A stretch of DNA of 64,000 nucleotides. It comes from Halothermothrix orenii H 168. GTDB lineage: Bacteria > Bacillota > Halanaerobiia > Halanaerobiales > Halothermotrichaceae. Position 1 is the first letter of the stretch; each line of letters starts with the position of its first letter. The stretch lies in the NCBI RefSeq assembly GCF_000020485.1, contig NC_011899.1:745937-809936 (forward strand). The letters run 5' to 3'. This document shows positions 1-9,426 of the stretch, piece by piece. Position numbers and translations under genes: made by a program. Below the pieces are notes generated by a model. The model was not told the DNA's origin and did not search any database. It saw only the letters and a list, made by a program, of their open reading frames with translations.

Positions 1-1390
1 CTGATTGTTTCCAGCTAAAGTCTGTCTTTAAATTATTTTCTCTGATGGTATTCCACAGGTTTTTATTTTTATATATTGTAAGGGCTTCATCTATTGCTTT
101 TAACATACTTTTAGAGTTAAATTCATCAAACAAAAAGCCATTACCTGTTCCAGAGTCAGGATCAAATGGTTTAACAGAGTCCTTAAGGCCTCCAGTCTTC
201 CGGACAATTGGTATAGTGCCATATCGCATCGCTATTAACTGGCCGAGGCCACAGGGTTCAAATAGAGAAGGCATAAGAAAAATGTCTGAACCAGCATAAA
301 TTTTTCTGGCCAGCTCATTATCAAATTTAATATTGACAGAAAGATTTGTCCCATATGCAAAACGGGCTTCCTTAAAGAAGAGTTCATAGTTTTTATCTCC
401 GGTTCCCAGTAAAATAAACTGTATATTTCGGGAGAGGATGTGGGGCAGGGCCTGTACCAGCAAATCAATTCCTTTTTGTTTATATAATCTTGAAATTACT
501 GAAATAACAGGGGTGTTTTTGTCAACAGGTAAACCCAGTTCTTGTTGGAGTTTTAATTTGTTTTTTATTTTCCGAACAGGATTTTTCAGACTGAAATTTT
601 GGTAGAGGTAGGGGTCTGTTTCAGGATTATATTCTTCATAATCCAGTCCATTCATAATTCCAAAAAGTTCCTTTGACCTTGATTTTAAAACACCGTGAAG
701 TTGTTCCCCATATTCTGGAGTTGTTATTTCTTCAGCATAGTTATTACTGACTGTAGTTATGATATCAGAAAAAATTAACCCTCCTTTAAGGAAATTAACC
801 TGTCCAAAAAATTCCACGCCATCGGGTTTGAAATAGATATAATCAAGTCCCAGTATATCTTCAAGGATATTTTCGGGGAATACCCCCTGAAATTTGAGGT
901 TATGGATTGTTAATATTGTTTTCATATGATGATAAAATTTTTTCTGGCTAAAATGATCCTTCAAAAAGACGGGGAGCAACCCGGTATGCCAGTCATGGCA
1001 ATGTATGATATCTGGTTTAAAACCTAAAATTGGCAGAATATACAGGGCCGCCCGGGAAAGGAAGGCAAATCTTTCGGCATCATCATGGTAGCCATATATC
1101 CTGGTCCGGTTAAAATAATAACTGTTATCGACAAAATAGAAGGGGACTCCTTTAAAGGTAGTCCCCTCCAGGGTACAAAATTGTTTACGCCAGGCAAGGG
1201 GTACAACGAGGCTATTTATGTAACCCATTTGTGATTTGTATTTTTCGGGAATAGAACCGTATTTCGGTATCATAACCCTGACATCATGGCCCTGTTTTTT
1301 TAATGCTAATGGCAACGACCCGACAACATCCCCCAGACCTCCGACTTTAATAAATGGATAAGATTCGGCAGCGACAAATAGTATCTTCAT
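1..1390 (-). CDS. glgA: glycogen synthase (first copy), 3' end outside window
   Basis: ADP-glucose-dependent glycogen synthase (GT5), which extends alpha-1,4-glucan chains in the cytoplasm. I translated it from the minus strand. It starts MKILFVAAESYPFIKVGGLG, with the KVGGLGDV loop that binds ADP-glucose. Further in are HCHDWHTG and, near the C-terminus, the GSDIFLMPSLFEPCGLGQL signature and a TGGLKDSV motif. About 463 codons are visible and the family is about 475-480 residues long, so only the last few residues are missing. The ATG (1388-1390) follows a GGGAG ribosome-binding site. It is the last visible gene of the minus-strand run glgB-glgC-glgD-glgA, 13 bp after glgD. A paralogue lies at 6001-7764. 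Confidence 0.93.
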   Translation of the reverse strand, partial: MKILFVAAESYPFIKVGGLGDVVGSLPLALKKQGHDVRVMIPKYGSIPEKYKSQMGYINSLVVPLAWRKQFCTLEGTTFKGVPFYFVDNSYYFNRTRIYGYHDDAERFAFLSRAALYILPILGFKPDIIHCHDWHTGLLPVFLKDHFSQKKFYHHMKTILTIHNLKFQGVFPENILEDILGLDYIYFKPDGVEFFGQVNFLKGGLIFSDIITTVSNNYAEEITTPEYGEQLHGVLKSRSKELFGIMNGLDYEEYNPETDPYLYQNFSLKNPVRKIKNKLKLQQELGLPVDKNTPVISVISRLYKQKGIDLLVQALPHILSRNIQFILLGTGDKNYELFFKEARFAYGTNLSVNIKFDNELARKIYAGSDIFLMPSLFEPCGLGQLIAMRYGTIPIVRKTGGLKDSVKPFDPDSGTGNGFLFDEFNSKSMLKAIDEALTIYKNKNLWNTIRENNLKTDFSWKQS

Positions 1391-1403
1391 CTGGTTCTCC
1401 CTT

Positions 1404-2507
1404 CTAGATAATTGATTTCTTACGGGCTCTGATTGGGTATTTTAAATCCCCGATTAGTTTTTTATCCTGGTTGACAATAACATTTTTATCAAGAATAGCA
1501 TTTTCAATAACAGCATTTTCTTCTATTTTGCACTTTTGCATAATAATACTGTTTTTGATTTTAGCGTTTTTATGAACCCTGACTCCTCTAAAAATAATAC
1601 TGTTTTCAACATGACCTTCAATGATACATCCATTGGCCAGTAACGAATTAATTACCTTTGACTTCTGAGAAAACTTTGTAGGGGGTTCGTCTTTAACTTT
1701 GGTGTAAATAACACCTGAATCTGAAAATAATTCTTTCCATATTTCTGGATTTAAGAGGTCCATATTACATTTGAAATAATTCTGGATAGAGTTTATAATA
1801 CCAGCATAACCGTTGTGGTGATAAGCATAAGCCCTTAATTTACCAAGGTAATGGGCTATACCATCTCTAACAAAATCTTTTTTGTTATGGGAAATACAAT
1901 AATCAATAATATCAATCAGGAGTGATTTTTTCAAAATATATGTCTCCAGAGAGATTTTGCTGCCATTGTCAGGGTTATCAGTTAGTTCAGTAATCCATCC
2001 CTGTTTACTGGTTTTAAGGTATAAATAGTTGCTGTCTCTGTCATCCGGTATATCATGTGAAATTATTGTCAGATCTGCCCCCATTTTTTTATGTTTAGAA
2101 AAAACTTCTTTGAAATTCAAATTATATATTATATTAGTGCTGGAGAAAATAACATATTCCTGCCTGCTATTATAAAGATAGTCAAGGTTATCCTTAAAAA
2201 AAGGTATGTTTGAGTTACTGTTGTGGTGACCATTGTTTTGAGCCGGTGGCAGGAGAAACAATCCATCCCTTTTTCTATCAAGGTCCCACTCTTTACCGGG
2301 TCCCAGGTGGTCAAGGAGAGACCGGTGTTTGTTTTTTACCAGGATTCCAATATTCCTGATTCCTGAGTTTACCATATTAGACAGAATAAAATCTATTAAA
2401 CGATACCTGCTCCCAAATGGAACAGAAGCGACTGAACGGTGAAAGGTTAAATCTTTTAAAAAACTGTCTTCCTGAGTATCATCTATAATCCCCATAATAC
2501 TTTTCAA
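1404..2507 (-). CDS. glgD: GlgD, non-catalytic-type ADP-glucose pyrophosphorylase subunit
   Basis: Partner subunit of GlgC in Firmicutes; the GlgC/GlgD hetero-oligomer makes ADP-glucose from glucose-1-phosphate and ATP. This 367-residue protein keeps the nucleotidyltransferase fold (SVPFGSRYRLIDFILSN, LGPGKEWDLDRKR) and a C-terminal left-handed beta-helix of isoleucine-rich hexapeptides (residues ~280-345). Where GlgC has GGQGTRL, this N-terminus reads IDDTQEDSFLKD, so the glycine-rich loop is absent. That is the usual GlgD condition and points to a regulatory role. I place the start at TTG (2505-2507) because GGGAGGG sits 6 bases upstream; an in-frame ATG four codons later is the alternative. 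It lies 30 bp after glgC in the same operon. Confidence 0.9.
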   Translation of the reverse strand: MKSIMGIIDDTQEDSFLKDLTFHRSVASVPFGSRYRLIDFILSNMVNSGIRNIGILVKNKHRSLLDHLGPGKEWDLDRKRDGLFLLPPAQNNGHHNSNSNIPFFKDNLDYLYNSRQEYVIFSSTNIIYNLNFKEVFSKHKKMGADLTIISHDIPDDRDSNYLYLKTSKQGWITELTDNPDNGSKISLETYILKKSLLIDIIDYCISHNKKDFVRDGIAHYLGKLRAYAYHHNGYAGIINSIQNYFKCNMDLLNPEIWKELFSDSGVIYTKVKDEPPTKFSQKSKVINSLLANGCIIEGHVENSIIFRGVRVHKNAKIKNSIIMQKCKIEENAVIENAILDKNVIVNQDKKLIGDLKYPIRARKKSII

Positions 2508-2537
2508 AAAAATCCCTCCCTTTTATAACCTCATTAG

Positions 2538-3710
2538 TTATTCAATAACTTCTCCTTTTTTAATAATTGTATTATCCGGTATATTGGAAAATTCACCAAT
2601 AACGGTTACTCCCGATTTTTGATTACCTCCCAAATCAACCCCGATACGACAATTCTTACCTATAGTAACATCGCCACATATAATCGTTTTTTCAATGATA
2701 GTATTTTTACCTATCTTTACCCTGGGCATGATAACCGATTCTTTAATTCTGGCCTTGTTACCAATAAAAACATCAAAAAATACCACTGATTCCTCCACCC
2801 GTCCAAAAACTTCAGAACCTTTATTAATCAGGGACCGCTTGATTAATCCATTTTTCCCGATATACATTGGTGGTTTGTTGGGGTTAACAGAATAGATGGG
2901 CCAGAATTTATCATATAAATTTAACCGGGAAGGGTCTTTTAAGAGGTCCATATGGGCTTCCCAGTAACTATTTATAGTACCGACATCCTTCCAATAACTT
3001 TTATAATGGTATGCAAAGAGATTTCTATTATCATTCAGCATTCGAGGTATGATATGTTTGCCAAAATCAATACTTTCCTGGCTATTATCTAAATATTCTT
3101 TTAACATATTCCAGTTAAAAATATATATCCCCATTGATGCGAGATTACTTTTGGCTTCTTCTGGTTTTTCCTGAAATTCAATAATTTTTTTATTATCATC
3201 GGTTACCATAATGCCAAATCTCGATGTTTCCTTCCAGGGAACTTCAATAACACTTATGGTAGCATCAGCATTTTTTTCTTTATGATAGTCAAGTAGCAAA
3301 GAATAATCCATTTTGTATATGTGGTCACCTGACAGAACCAGCAGATAGTCCGGATCATATAACTCAATAAATTCAGTGTTCTGGTATATAGCATTGGCTG
3401 TTCCTTTATACCATTCACCACCATTTTCCCTGACAAATGGGGGGAGAACAGTTACCCCACCACTTTTTCTATCAAGGTCCCATGAACTCCCGATTCCAAT
3501 ATAGGAGTTAAGAACAAGAGGTTTGTACTGGGTCAGGACACCAACAGTATCAATCCCCGAATTGGCACAGTTACTTAAAGGAAAATCAATAATTCTATAT
3601 TCCCCGCCAAAGGGGACAGCCGGTTTTGCCAGATTCTTTGTTAATACTCCAAGACGGGTTCCCTGCCCACCTGCCAGTAACATGGCTATAATTTCTTTTT
3701 TCGTCGACAT
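2538..3710 (-). CDS. glgC: glucose-1-phosphate adenylyltransferase
   Basis: Catalyses ATP + glucose-1-phosphate to ADP-glucose + PPi, the committed step of bacterial glycogen synthesis. At 390 residues it is of normal length. Residues ~10-20 carry the pyrophosphorylase loop [10 protein letters not shown]. This is followed by [30 protein letters not shown] (metal-binding Asp) and a FQEKP substrate motif. The C-terminal ~110 residues are a hexapeptide beta-helix ([20 protein letters not shown]). The ATG has a GGGAGGG ribosome-binding site. About 130 bp of AT-rich sequence separates it from glgB; I see no convincing terminator there, so the four genes probably share a transcript. Confidence 0.95.
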   Translation of the reverse strand: MSTKKEIIAMLLAGGQGTRLGVLTKNLAKPAVPFGGEYRIIDFPLSNCANSGIDTVGVLTQYKPLVLNSYIGIGSSWDLDRKSGGVTVLPPFVRENGGEWYKGTANAIYQNTEFIELYDPDYLLVLSGDHIYKMDYSLLLDYHKEKNADATISVIEVPWKETSRFGIMVTDDNKKIIEFQEKPEEAKSNLASMGIYIFNWNMLKEYLDNSQESIDFGKHIIPRMLNDNRNLFAYHYKSYWKDVGTINSYWEAHMDLLKDPSRLNLYDKFWPIYSVNPNKPPMYIGKNGLIKRSLINKGSEVFGRVEESVVFFDVFIGNKARIKESVIMPRVKIGKNTIIEKTIICGDVTIGKNCRIGVDLGGNQKSGVTVIGEFSNIPDNTIIKKGEVIE

Positions 3711-3842
3711 AAATTTCCCTCCCAGATAAATTAATATAAAGATTTAAATTTAAACCCAATAAAAATTTATATATTTATTTTTATATAAAAATAACCGGCT
3801 ATTTAGTTTTATTAAAAGTAATAAAGTTTAAACTATTTCTTT

Positions 3843-5735
3843 TTATTGATTCAGGGGTTTAAAAAATATTGTTGCCAGAGGAGGTATTGTTATTTCTATT
3901 GAATATGGTCTGTTATGCCATGGTTGTTCACTTGGCTGTATAATTGTAGAATTTTTCTGGCCGGACCCACCGAATTTTTCCAGGTCACTATTAAATACCT
4001 CCTTATATTCTTTAAACTCAGGAACACCAATTCTGTAATTATGTCTGACTTCAGGAGTAAAATTACAGACAATAATAGTATAGTCACTTCCATCTTTGTT
4101 TTTTCTCATAAATGTAATGATACTCTGTTCACTGTCATGGGGATCAATCCATTCAAATCCCCCATCTTCATGATCCCCTTCCCACAGGGTTTTTTCCTGT
4201 CTATAGAAGTAGTTTAATTCCCTGACATAATTCTGGAGTTTTTTATGCATATCATAATCGAGTAATAGCCAGTCAAGTCCCTGTTTATAGTTCCACTCGA
4301 TAAATTGTCCAAATTCTCCACCCATAAATAATAATTTTTTACCGGGGTGTCCCATCATATATCCATAAAGGGTTCTTAAATTAGCAAATTTCTGCCAGTA
4401 ATCACCGGGCATTTTATCAAGTAAAGATTTTTTTCCATGAACTACTTCATCATGGGATAGAGGTAAAACAAAGTTTTCTGAAAACATGTACATAAAAGAG
4501 AAGGTCAGGAGGTTATGATGGTATTTACGATATATAGAATCCATTTCCATGTATTCCAGGGTATCATTCATCCATCCCATATTCCACTTATAATTAAAAC
4601 CGAGACCACCAAGATGAGCTGGGTAAGTTACCAGGGGCCAGGCGCTGGATTCTTCAGCAATCATCAGGGGATTGGGGAAATACTCAAAAATTACTTTATT
4701 AAGGGTTTTTATAAAATCAATAGCTTCCAGGTTTTCATGGCCACCATATTTGTTGGGGACCCATTCCCCGTCACCTTTTCCATGGTTTAAATATAAAAGG
4801 TTACTTACAGCATCAACCCTGAGTCCGTCGATATGGTAGATATCAAACCAGAAAACTGCATTAGAGATAAGGAAACTCCATACTTCTGGCTGGTTAAAAT
4901 CAAAGTTTAAAGTATCCCATTCATTTTCAGCCTTCCGGGGATCCTGGGGTTCATAAAGGGCAGTTCCATCAAATAACCTTAGTCCATGGTCATCTTTGCA
5001 GAAATGCCCGGGTACCCAGTCCAGGATAACCCCGATACCATTCTGGTGACATTTGTCGATAAAATACATAAAATCTTCAGGTGTCCCATAACGACTCGTA
5101 ACAGAATAGTAGTTGGTTAACTGATAACCCCAGGAACCGTCAAAGGGGTGTTCTGCAACCGGTAACAATTCAATGTAGTTATACCCCATATCTTTGACAT
5201 ATTCGACAAGCTCATTTGCCAGTTCCCGGTAGGTTAGATAATCCCCATTTTCCTTACGTTTCCAGGACCCGAGGTGGACTTCATATATTAAGACCGGTTT
5301 ATTATACACTGTATAATCTTTTTTCTTGTCCATCCATTTTTTATCATTCCACTTGTAATTATTAAGGGAGTAAACAATTGAGGCAGTTTTTGGTTTGCGT
5401 TCAGCATAAAAGGCATAAGGATCAGACTTTATTCTGGTATCTCCATATTTTGTTAATATTTCATATTTATAAAGATCTCCCTTTTTGGCCTCAGGTATGA
5501 AGGTAGTCCATATTCCAGAATCATTAATTCTTTCCATGGGATTTATATTACCATCCCAATTATTGAAACTGCCAATAACCCTGACTTCGGCAGCGTTAGG
5601 GGCCCAGACTGAAAAACGAACCCCTGTTTTTCCATTTTCTTCGCAGGGGTGAGCTCCTAAAAATTCATAGCTTTTATAGTGGCTTCCCTGGTGAAATAAA
5701 TATCGGTCATAATCAGTCGGTATTTTATCTTTCAA
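3843..5735 (-). CDS. glgB: 1,4-alpha-glucan branching enzyme
   Basis: GH13 branching enzyme that makes alpha-1,6 branches in glycogen. It has 630 residues: an N-terminal CBM48 module (residues ~20-115, GVRFSVWAPNAAEVRVIG), a central TIM barrel, and a C-terminal beta domain. GH13 conserved regions are visible: DWVPGHF (region I), GLRVDAV (II, nucleophile Asp), AEESS (III, acid/base Glu) and LPLSHDEVVHGK (IV). The start is TTG at 5733-5735, preceded by AAAGGATGGTGA; no ATG lies nearby in frame. It is first in the minus-strand glg operon and divergent from the second glgA across about 265 bp. Confidence 0.95.
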   Translation of the reverse strand: MKDKIPTDYDRYLFHQGSHYKSYEFLGAHPCEENGKTGVRFSVWAPNAAEVRVIGSFNNWDGNINPMERINDSGIWTTFIPEAKKGDLYKYEILTKYGDTRIKSDPYAFYAERKPKTASIVYSLNNYKWNDKKWMDKKKDYTVYNKPVLIYEVHLGSWKRKENGDYLTYRELANELVEYVKDMGYNYIELLPVAEHPFDGSWGYQLTNYYSVTSRYGTPEDFMYFIDKCHQNGIGVILDWVPGHFCKDDHGLRLFDGTALYEPQDPRKAENEWDTLNFDFNQPEVWSFLISNAVFWFDIYHIDGLRVDAVSNLLYLNHGKGDGEWVPNKYGGHENLEAIDFIKTLNKVIFEYFPNPLMIAEESSAWPLVTYPAHLGGLGFNYKWNMGWMNDTLEYMEMDSIYRKYHHNLLTFSFMYMFSENFVLPLSHDEVVHGKKSLLDKMPGDYWQKFANLRTLYGYMMGHPGKKLLFMGGEFGQFIEWNYKQGLDWLLLDYDMHKKLQNYVRELNYFYRQEKTLWEGDHEDGGFEWIDPHDSEQSIITFMRKNKDGSDYTIIVCNFTPEVRHNYRIGVPEFKEYKEVFNSDLEKFGGSGQKNSTIIQPSEQPWHNRPYSIEITIPPLATIFFKPLNQ

Positions 5736-5892
5736 TTTTTCACCATCCTTTCTTTTGTAAAATGGGTTATATTAAATGTATATTCATCCCTGTATTAAAA
5801 AATAATAAAAATTTTCCTCTTTAATAAATAATTCCACAAAGAAGGGTTCTTTCCTTTAAAAATTTACTATATTTTTTGTGTATACCAGCATT

Positions 5893-5904
5893 TGAAACGT
5901 TTAA
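5893..5904. promoter_or_regulatory. LacI-family-like near-palindromic operator candidate
   Basis: TGAAACGTTTAA is one base from the perfect palindrome TGAAACGTTTCA, the shape of many LacI-family operators (CG centre). It lies between divergent glgB and glgA2, 16 bp upstream of the -35 box of the latter. It lacks one base compared with a canonical CcpA cre site, so it would fit a MalR-type regulator better. This is inference from one site only. Confidence 0.3.
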
Positions 5905-5920
5905 AATTATATTTCTAAAT

Positions 5921-5949
5921 TTGACAATTGTAGTAATAATATATATACT
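5921..5949 (+). promoter_or_regulatory. sigma-A promoter of second glgA
   Basis: TTGACA (5921-5926), a 17-base spacer and TATACT (5944-5949). This is a near-consensus vegetative promoter about 50 bases before the glgA2 start codon. Confidence 0.8.
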
Positions 5950-6000
5950 TAAATTACCAAATCATGAGACTAAATTATAAGATTATAAGGAGGGGCTTTA

Positions 6001-7764
6001 ATGGGGTCAAAATTAAAAGTATTATTTGTTTCGTCTGAAGTATCGCCTTTTGTTAAAACCGGTGGTTTAGCAGATGTTGCCGGCTCTTTACCGGTGGCTT
6101 TAAAGGAACTGGGCCATGATGTTAATATAGTTATGCCGGAATATAAACAGATTCCTGAATACTATAAAGAGCAGCTCGAACATGTCTTGCATTTTAGAAC
6201 CAGGGTAGTCTGGAGAGATGAATATGTAGGTATCAATAAACTGGATAATAACGGTGTTACAACCTATCTGGTTGATAACAAAAATTATTTTTACCGGGAC
6301 AGTCTTTACGAAAATGAAGATAAGCATATCCAGTTCACTTATTTCTGCCGGGCTATTATAGAAATGTTACCTAAAATTGGGTTCAAACCAGATATTATTC
6401 ACTGTAATGACTGGCAGACCGGTCCCCTGTGTATTATGCTCAAGGATAATTATAAACAATTTGATTTTTATAAAAATATAAAAACAGTTTTTACAATCCA
6501 TAACCTTCAATATCAAGGTAAGTTTGGTTATGACATACTGGAAGATGTCCTGGGAATAAGTCATCATTACTGGGACAATGGTGTTGTAAGGCATGATGGG
6601 TTGATAAATTTCATGAAAATGGGAATTATGGAGTCTGATGCTGTTACCACCGTTAGTCATACCTATGCTGAAGAGATTAAAGATCCGTATTATGGTTATG
6701 GGTTAGATTATGCGGTACGTTTAAGGGGTAATGATTTATATGGAATTCTAAATGGAATCAGTTATGATGATTTCAATCCAGCAACAGACACCAGGATATA
6801 CACTAACTATGATTTAAATAAACCGGAAGGAAAATATGAGAATAAAGCCAGGCTTCAGGAAGAACTGGGCTTGCCCGTAAGGGAGGATGTTCCTGTAATC
6901 GGAATGGTATCCAGGTTAGTGGAACAAAAAGGACTCGATCTTGTAATCCATATCCTTGATGAATTAATGCAGGACGATATTCAGTTCGTAGTCCTGGGTA
7001 CAGGTAATAACAAATACGAACATGTTTTCTGGGAATATGGTAATCGCTATCCCGAAAAAATCTCTGTTAATTTAAAATATGACCCTGTTCTGGCCCAGAA
7101 GATATATGCCGGTAGTGATATTTTCTTGATGCCATCCCGCTTTGAACCCTGTGGTCTGGGGCAGCTTATAAGTCTCAGATATGGAACCATTCCAGTTGTA
7201 AGAGAAACGGGAGGACTTAAAGATACAGTAAAACCTTATAATGAATATACAGGTGAAGGGAATGGCTTCAGTTTTGCAAATTATAATGCCCATGATATGT
7301 TGTATACCATTAGAAGAGCTGTAGGTTTTTATCATGATAAGGATGTCTGGAATAAACTGGTCAGGAGAGCCCTCTCAAGTGATTTTAGCTGGAAAAGGTC
7401 AGCACTGGAATATGAAAATCTTTATCATAAATTAACTGGTAAACAGGGTGTTAAACGGGAAGATAACCAGGAAAGTAATAATCAAAATACAGTACCTTTA
7501 AATGGGGTAGAAAAGTCTTTTGATCAGGAGAAAATGAATAGAGATGAAATTGCCGCTACTGCTGTAACTTCTGATAAAATCAATATAAATAAGGCTGCTG
7601 CTTCACAACTTCAAAAGCTCGATGGTATTGGTCCTGCCTTTGCGAAAAGAATAGTTGAATACAGGCAAAAACAAGGTAGATTTAAGACAATTAAAGATAT
7701 AACTAAAGTAAAGGGAATAAGTAAATCAAAATATAATAATATAAAAGATGATATTACAGTTTAA
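6001..7764 (+). CDS. glgA: glycogen synthase fused to a ComEA-type helix-hairpin-helix domain
   Basis: Residues 1-~480 are a complete GT5 glycogen synthase: KTGGLADVAGSLP loop, HCNDWQTGPL, SRLVEQKGLDL, then FLMPSRFEPCGLGQL. After that comes a polar linker rich in Asn, Gln, Lys and Glu (~480-530). The last ~57 residues read as a double helix-hairpin-helix: INKAAASQLQKLDGIGPAFA, RIVEYRQKQGRF, then VKGISKSKYNNI. This matches the layout of ComEA-like DNA-binding domains (N-x-N/K-x-A ... L-x-x-(I/L)-x-G-I-G). GlgA proteins are normally about 480 residues, so the extension is real extra sequence in the same frame. ATG follows AGGAGGGG. It is divergent from the glgB operon, with its own promoter and terminator. 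The role of the HhH domain is unknown. Confidence 0.93.
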   Translation: MGSKLKVLFVSSEVSPFVKTGGLADVAGSLPVALKELGHDVNIVMPEYKQIPEYYKEQLEHVLHFRTRVVWRDEYVGINKLDNNGVTTYLVDNKNYFYRDSLYENEDKHIQFTYFCRAIIEMLPKIGFKPDIIHCNDWQTGPLCIMLKDNYKQFDFYKNIKTVFTIHNLQYQGKFGYDILEDVLGISHHYWDNGVVRHDGLINFMKMGIMESDAVTTVSHTYAEEIKDPYYGYGLDYAVRLRGNDLYGILNGISYDDFNPATDTRIYTNYDLNKPEGKYENKARLQEELGLPVREDVPVIGMVSRLVEQKGLDLVIHILDELMQDDIQFVVLGTGNNKYEHVFWEYGNRYPEKISVNLKYDPVLAQKIYAGSDIFLMPSRFEPCGLGQLISLRYGTIPVVRETGGLKDTVKPYNEYTGEGNGFSFANYNAHDMLYTIRRAVGFYHDKDVWNKLVRRALSSDFSWKRSALEYENLYHKLTGKQGVKREDNQESNNQNTVPLNGVEKSFDQEKMNRDEIAATAVTSDKININKAAASQLQKLDGIGPAFAKRIVEYRQKQGRFKTIKDITKVKGISKSKYNNIKDDITV

Positions 7765-7810
7765 GTTAACATAGTAATTTTAGTATATAATATATAAAAT
7801 ACTTTATCAG

Positions 7811-7836
7811 GCTACCCTCCAGGGGTGGCTTTTTTT
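7811..7836 (+). terminator. intrinsic terminator after glgA2
   Basis: GCTACCC / GGGTGGC stem (one G-U pair) with a short loop, followed by seven T. Confidence 0.85.
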
Positions 7837-7935
7837 ATGCTTAGAAATACTATAATAAGAGACACTTTTTTTATTTGAATATTATTAATTTAACATAATT
7901 CAAGCTTTTTATAAGGCCTATAATTGTTTTTTTAT

Positions 7936-7965
7936 GAAGGAATTTACATGAAGTTTATAGAATAA
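7936..7965 (+). promoter_or_regulatory. sigma-H-type promoter upstream of deoB
   Basis: GAAGGAATT (7936-7944), a 12-base spacer and ATAGAATAA (7957-7965) fit the sigma-H consensus RNAGGAWWW-N11/12-RNNGAATWW at every position. It is about 115 bases before the deoB start. The rest of the 317-base gap 7765-8081 holds the glgA2 terminator and otherwise plain AT-rich sequence. Confidence 0.6.
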
Positions 7966-8081
7966 TAATTGTATGACGTCTGACAGATTTTCGGTTGAAA
8001 AAGAATAATATGTATAAATCCGGATAGTCTAAACTTAGATTTAATTAAAAAATTAAATAATTAACCGGGAAGGGGGTTATT

Positions 8082-9266
8082 ATGGTAGGAGAAAATAATG
8101 TTAATAGAATTATTTTAATTGTTCTTGATAGTGTGGGTATTGGTGCTCTTCCTGATGCCAGGAAATAAGGTGATGAAGGGGCTGATACCCTGGGACATAT
8201 CTGCAGTCAGGAAGGAATGAGTATTCCTAATATGGAAAGAATGGGGCTTGGTAAAATAAAGGATTTAGAAGGAATATCGTCTACTATCAAAGCCAGGGGG
8301 GCCTACGGTAAAATGGCTGAGTCTTCAGCTGGCAAGGACACTACTACCGGACACTGGGAAATAGCCGGAATAATCCTAAAAGAACCATTCCCTACATATC
8401 CTGATGGCTTTCCTCCCGAGGTTATAAAGCCCTTTGAAAGGGAGATTGGACGTGAAGTCCTGGGAAATAAACCTGCTTCCGGGACCAAAATTATTGAAGA
8501 ACTGGGAGAAGAACATATAAAAACAGGGAAACCCATTGTATATACTTCAGCCGATAGTGTTTTTCAGATTGCAGCCCACGAAGAGGTTATACCGGTTGAG
8601 GAACTTTATAATATGTGTAAAATTGCCCGTCGTATTTTAACCGGGAAACATGCTGTTGGCCGGGTTATAGCTCGTCCTTTTATCGGAAAGCCTGGTAATT
8701 TTGTCAGGACCGAAAGACGGGAAGATTTTTCCCTTGAACCACCTGAAAAAACCATGCTTGATATAATAAAAGAAGCAGGTTTACAGGTATATGCTGTTGG
8801 TAAAATTGTTGATATATTTGCCGGTAGGGGAATTAATGAATATAATCACACTGTAGATAATATGGATAGTGTTGATGCGATTCTCGATTACATGGATGAG
8901 GTTTCCAGTGGACTTATTTTTGCCAATCTGGTTGAGTTTGATATGGTGTATGGTCATCGCCGTAATGTGAAGGGCTATGCCCGGGCCCTTGAGGAGTTTG
9001 ATCAGAGAATACCCGAAATACTTGATAAATTAAAAAGTAATGATATTTTAATAATAACTGCTGATCATGGTTGTGACCCTGCCTATAAGGGGACAGACCA
9101 TACCAGGGAGTATGTTCCCCTGTTAATATATGGGGAAAACATCAAGGAAGACTGTAACCTGGGGGTAAGGAGTAGCTATAGTGACCTGGCAGCAACTATA
9201 ACCGATTTGCTCGGGGTTCGTCAGGTAAACAATGGTGAAAGTTTTGCCGGGATTATTTTAAAGTGA
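8082..9266 (+). pseudogene. deoB: phosphopentomutase with an in-frame TAA after codon 28
   Basis: Phosphopentomutase interconverts ribose/deoxyribose 1- and 5-phosphates in nucleoside salvage. Reading from ATG 8082 (after GGAAGGGGG) gives MVGENNVNRIILIVLDSVGI, then GALPDARK, then TAA at 8166-8168, then [10 protein letters not shown]. The frame is otherwise open to 9266, for a total of 394 codons, the normal DeoB length. The stop replaces the residue usually Tyr in the family's K-Y-G-D-E-G stretch (TAC/TAT to TAA is one change). Downstream motifs are intact: [18 protein letters not shown] and TDHTREYVP. An internal ATG at 8217 would drop the N-terminal metal-binding Asp. It is therefore a nonsense-disrupted gene unless the stop is read through or is a sequencing error. 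Confidence 0.85.
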
Positions 9267-9426
9267 AGAAGTTATTTCTGCCTGGTTAAAAATAGTTAAT
9301 CCTGAAAAGCCGATAAAATTGAGTATTCAGGTTTTAATTTATTTTTTAGTAACAAAACTAATATATTTTTATGAAATTTTTGTTTAAATCGTTTAATTAG
9401 ACAAAAATGAGAGGAGGAATTTTTAG

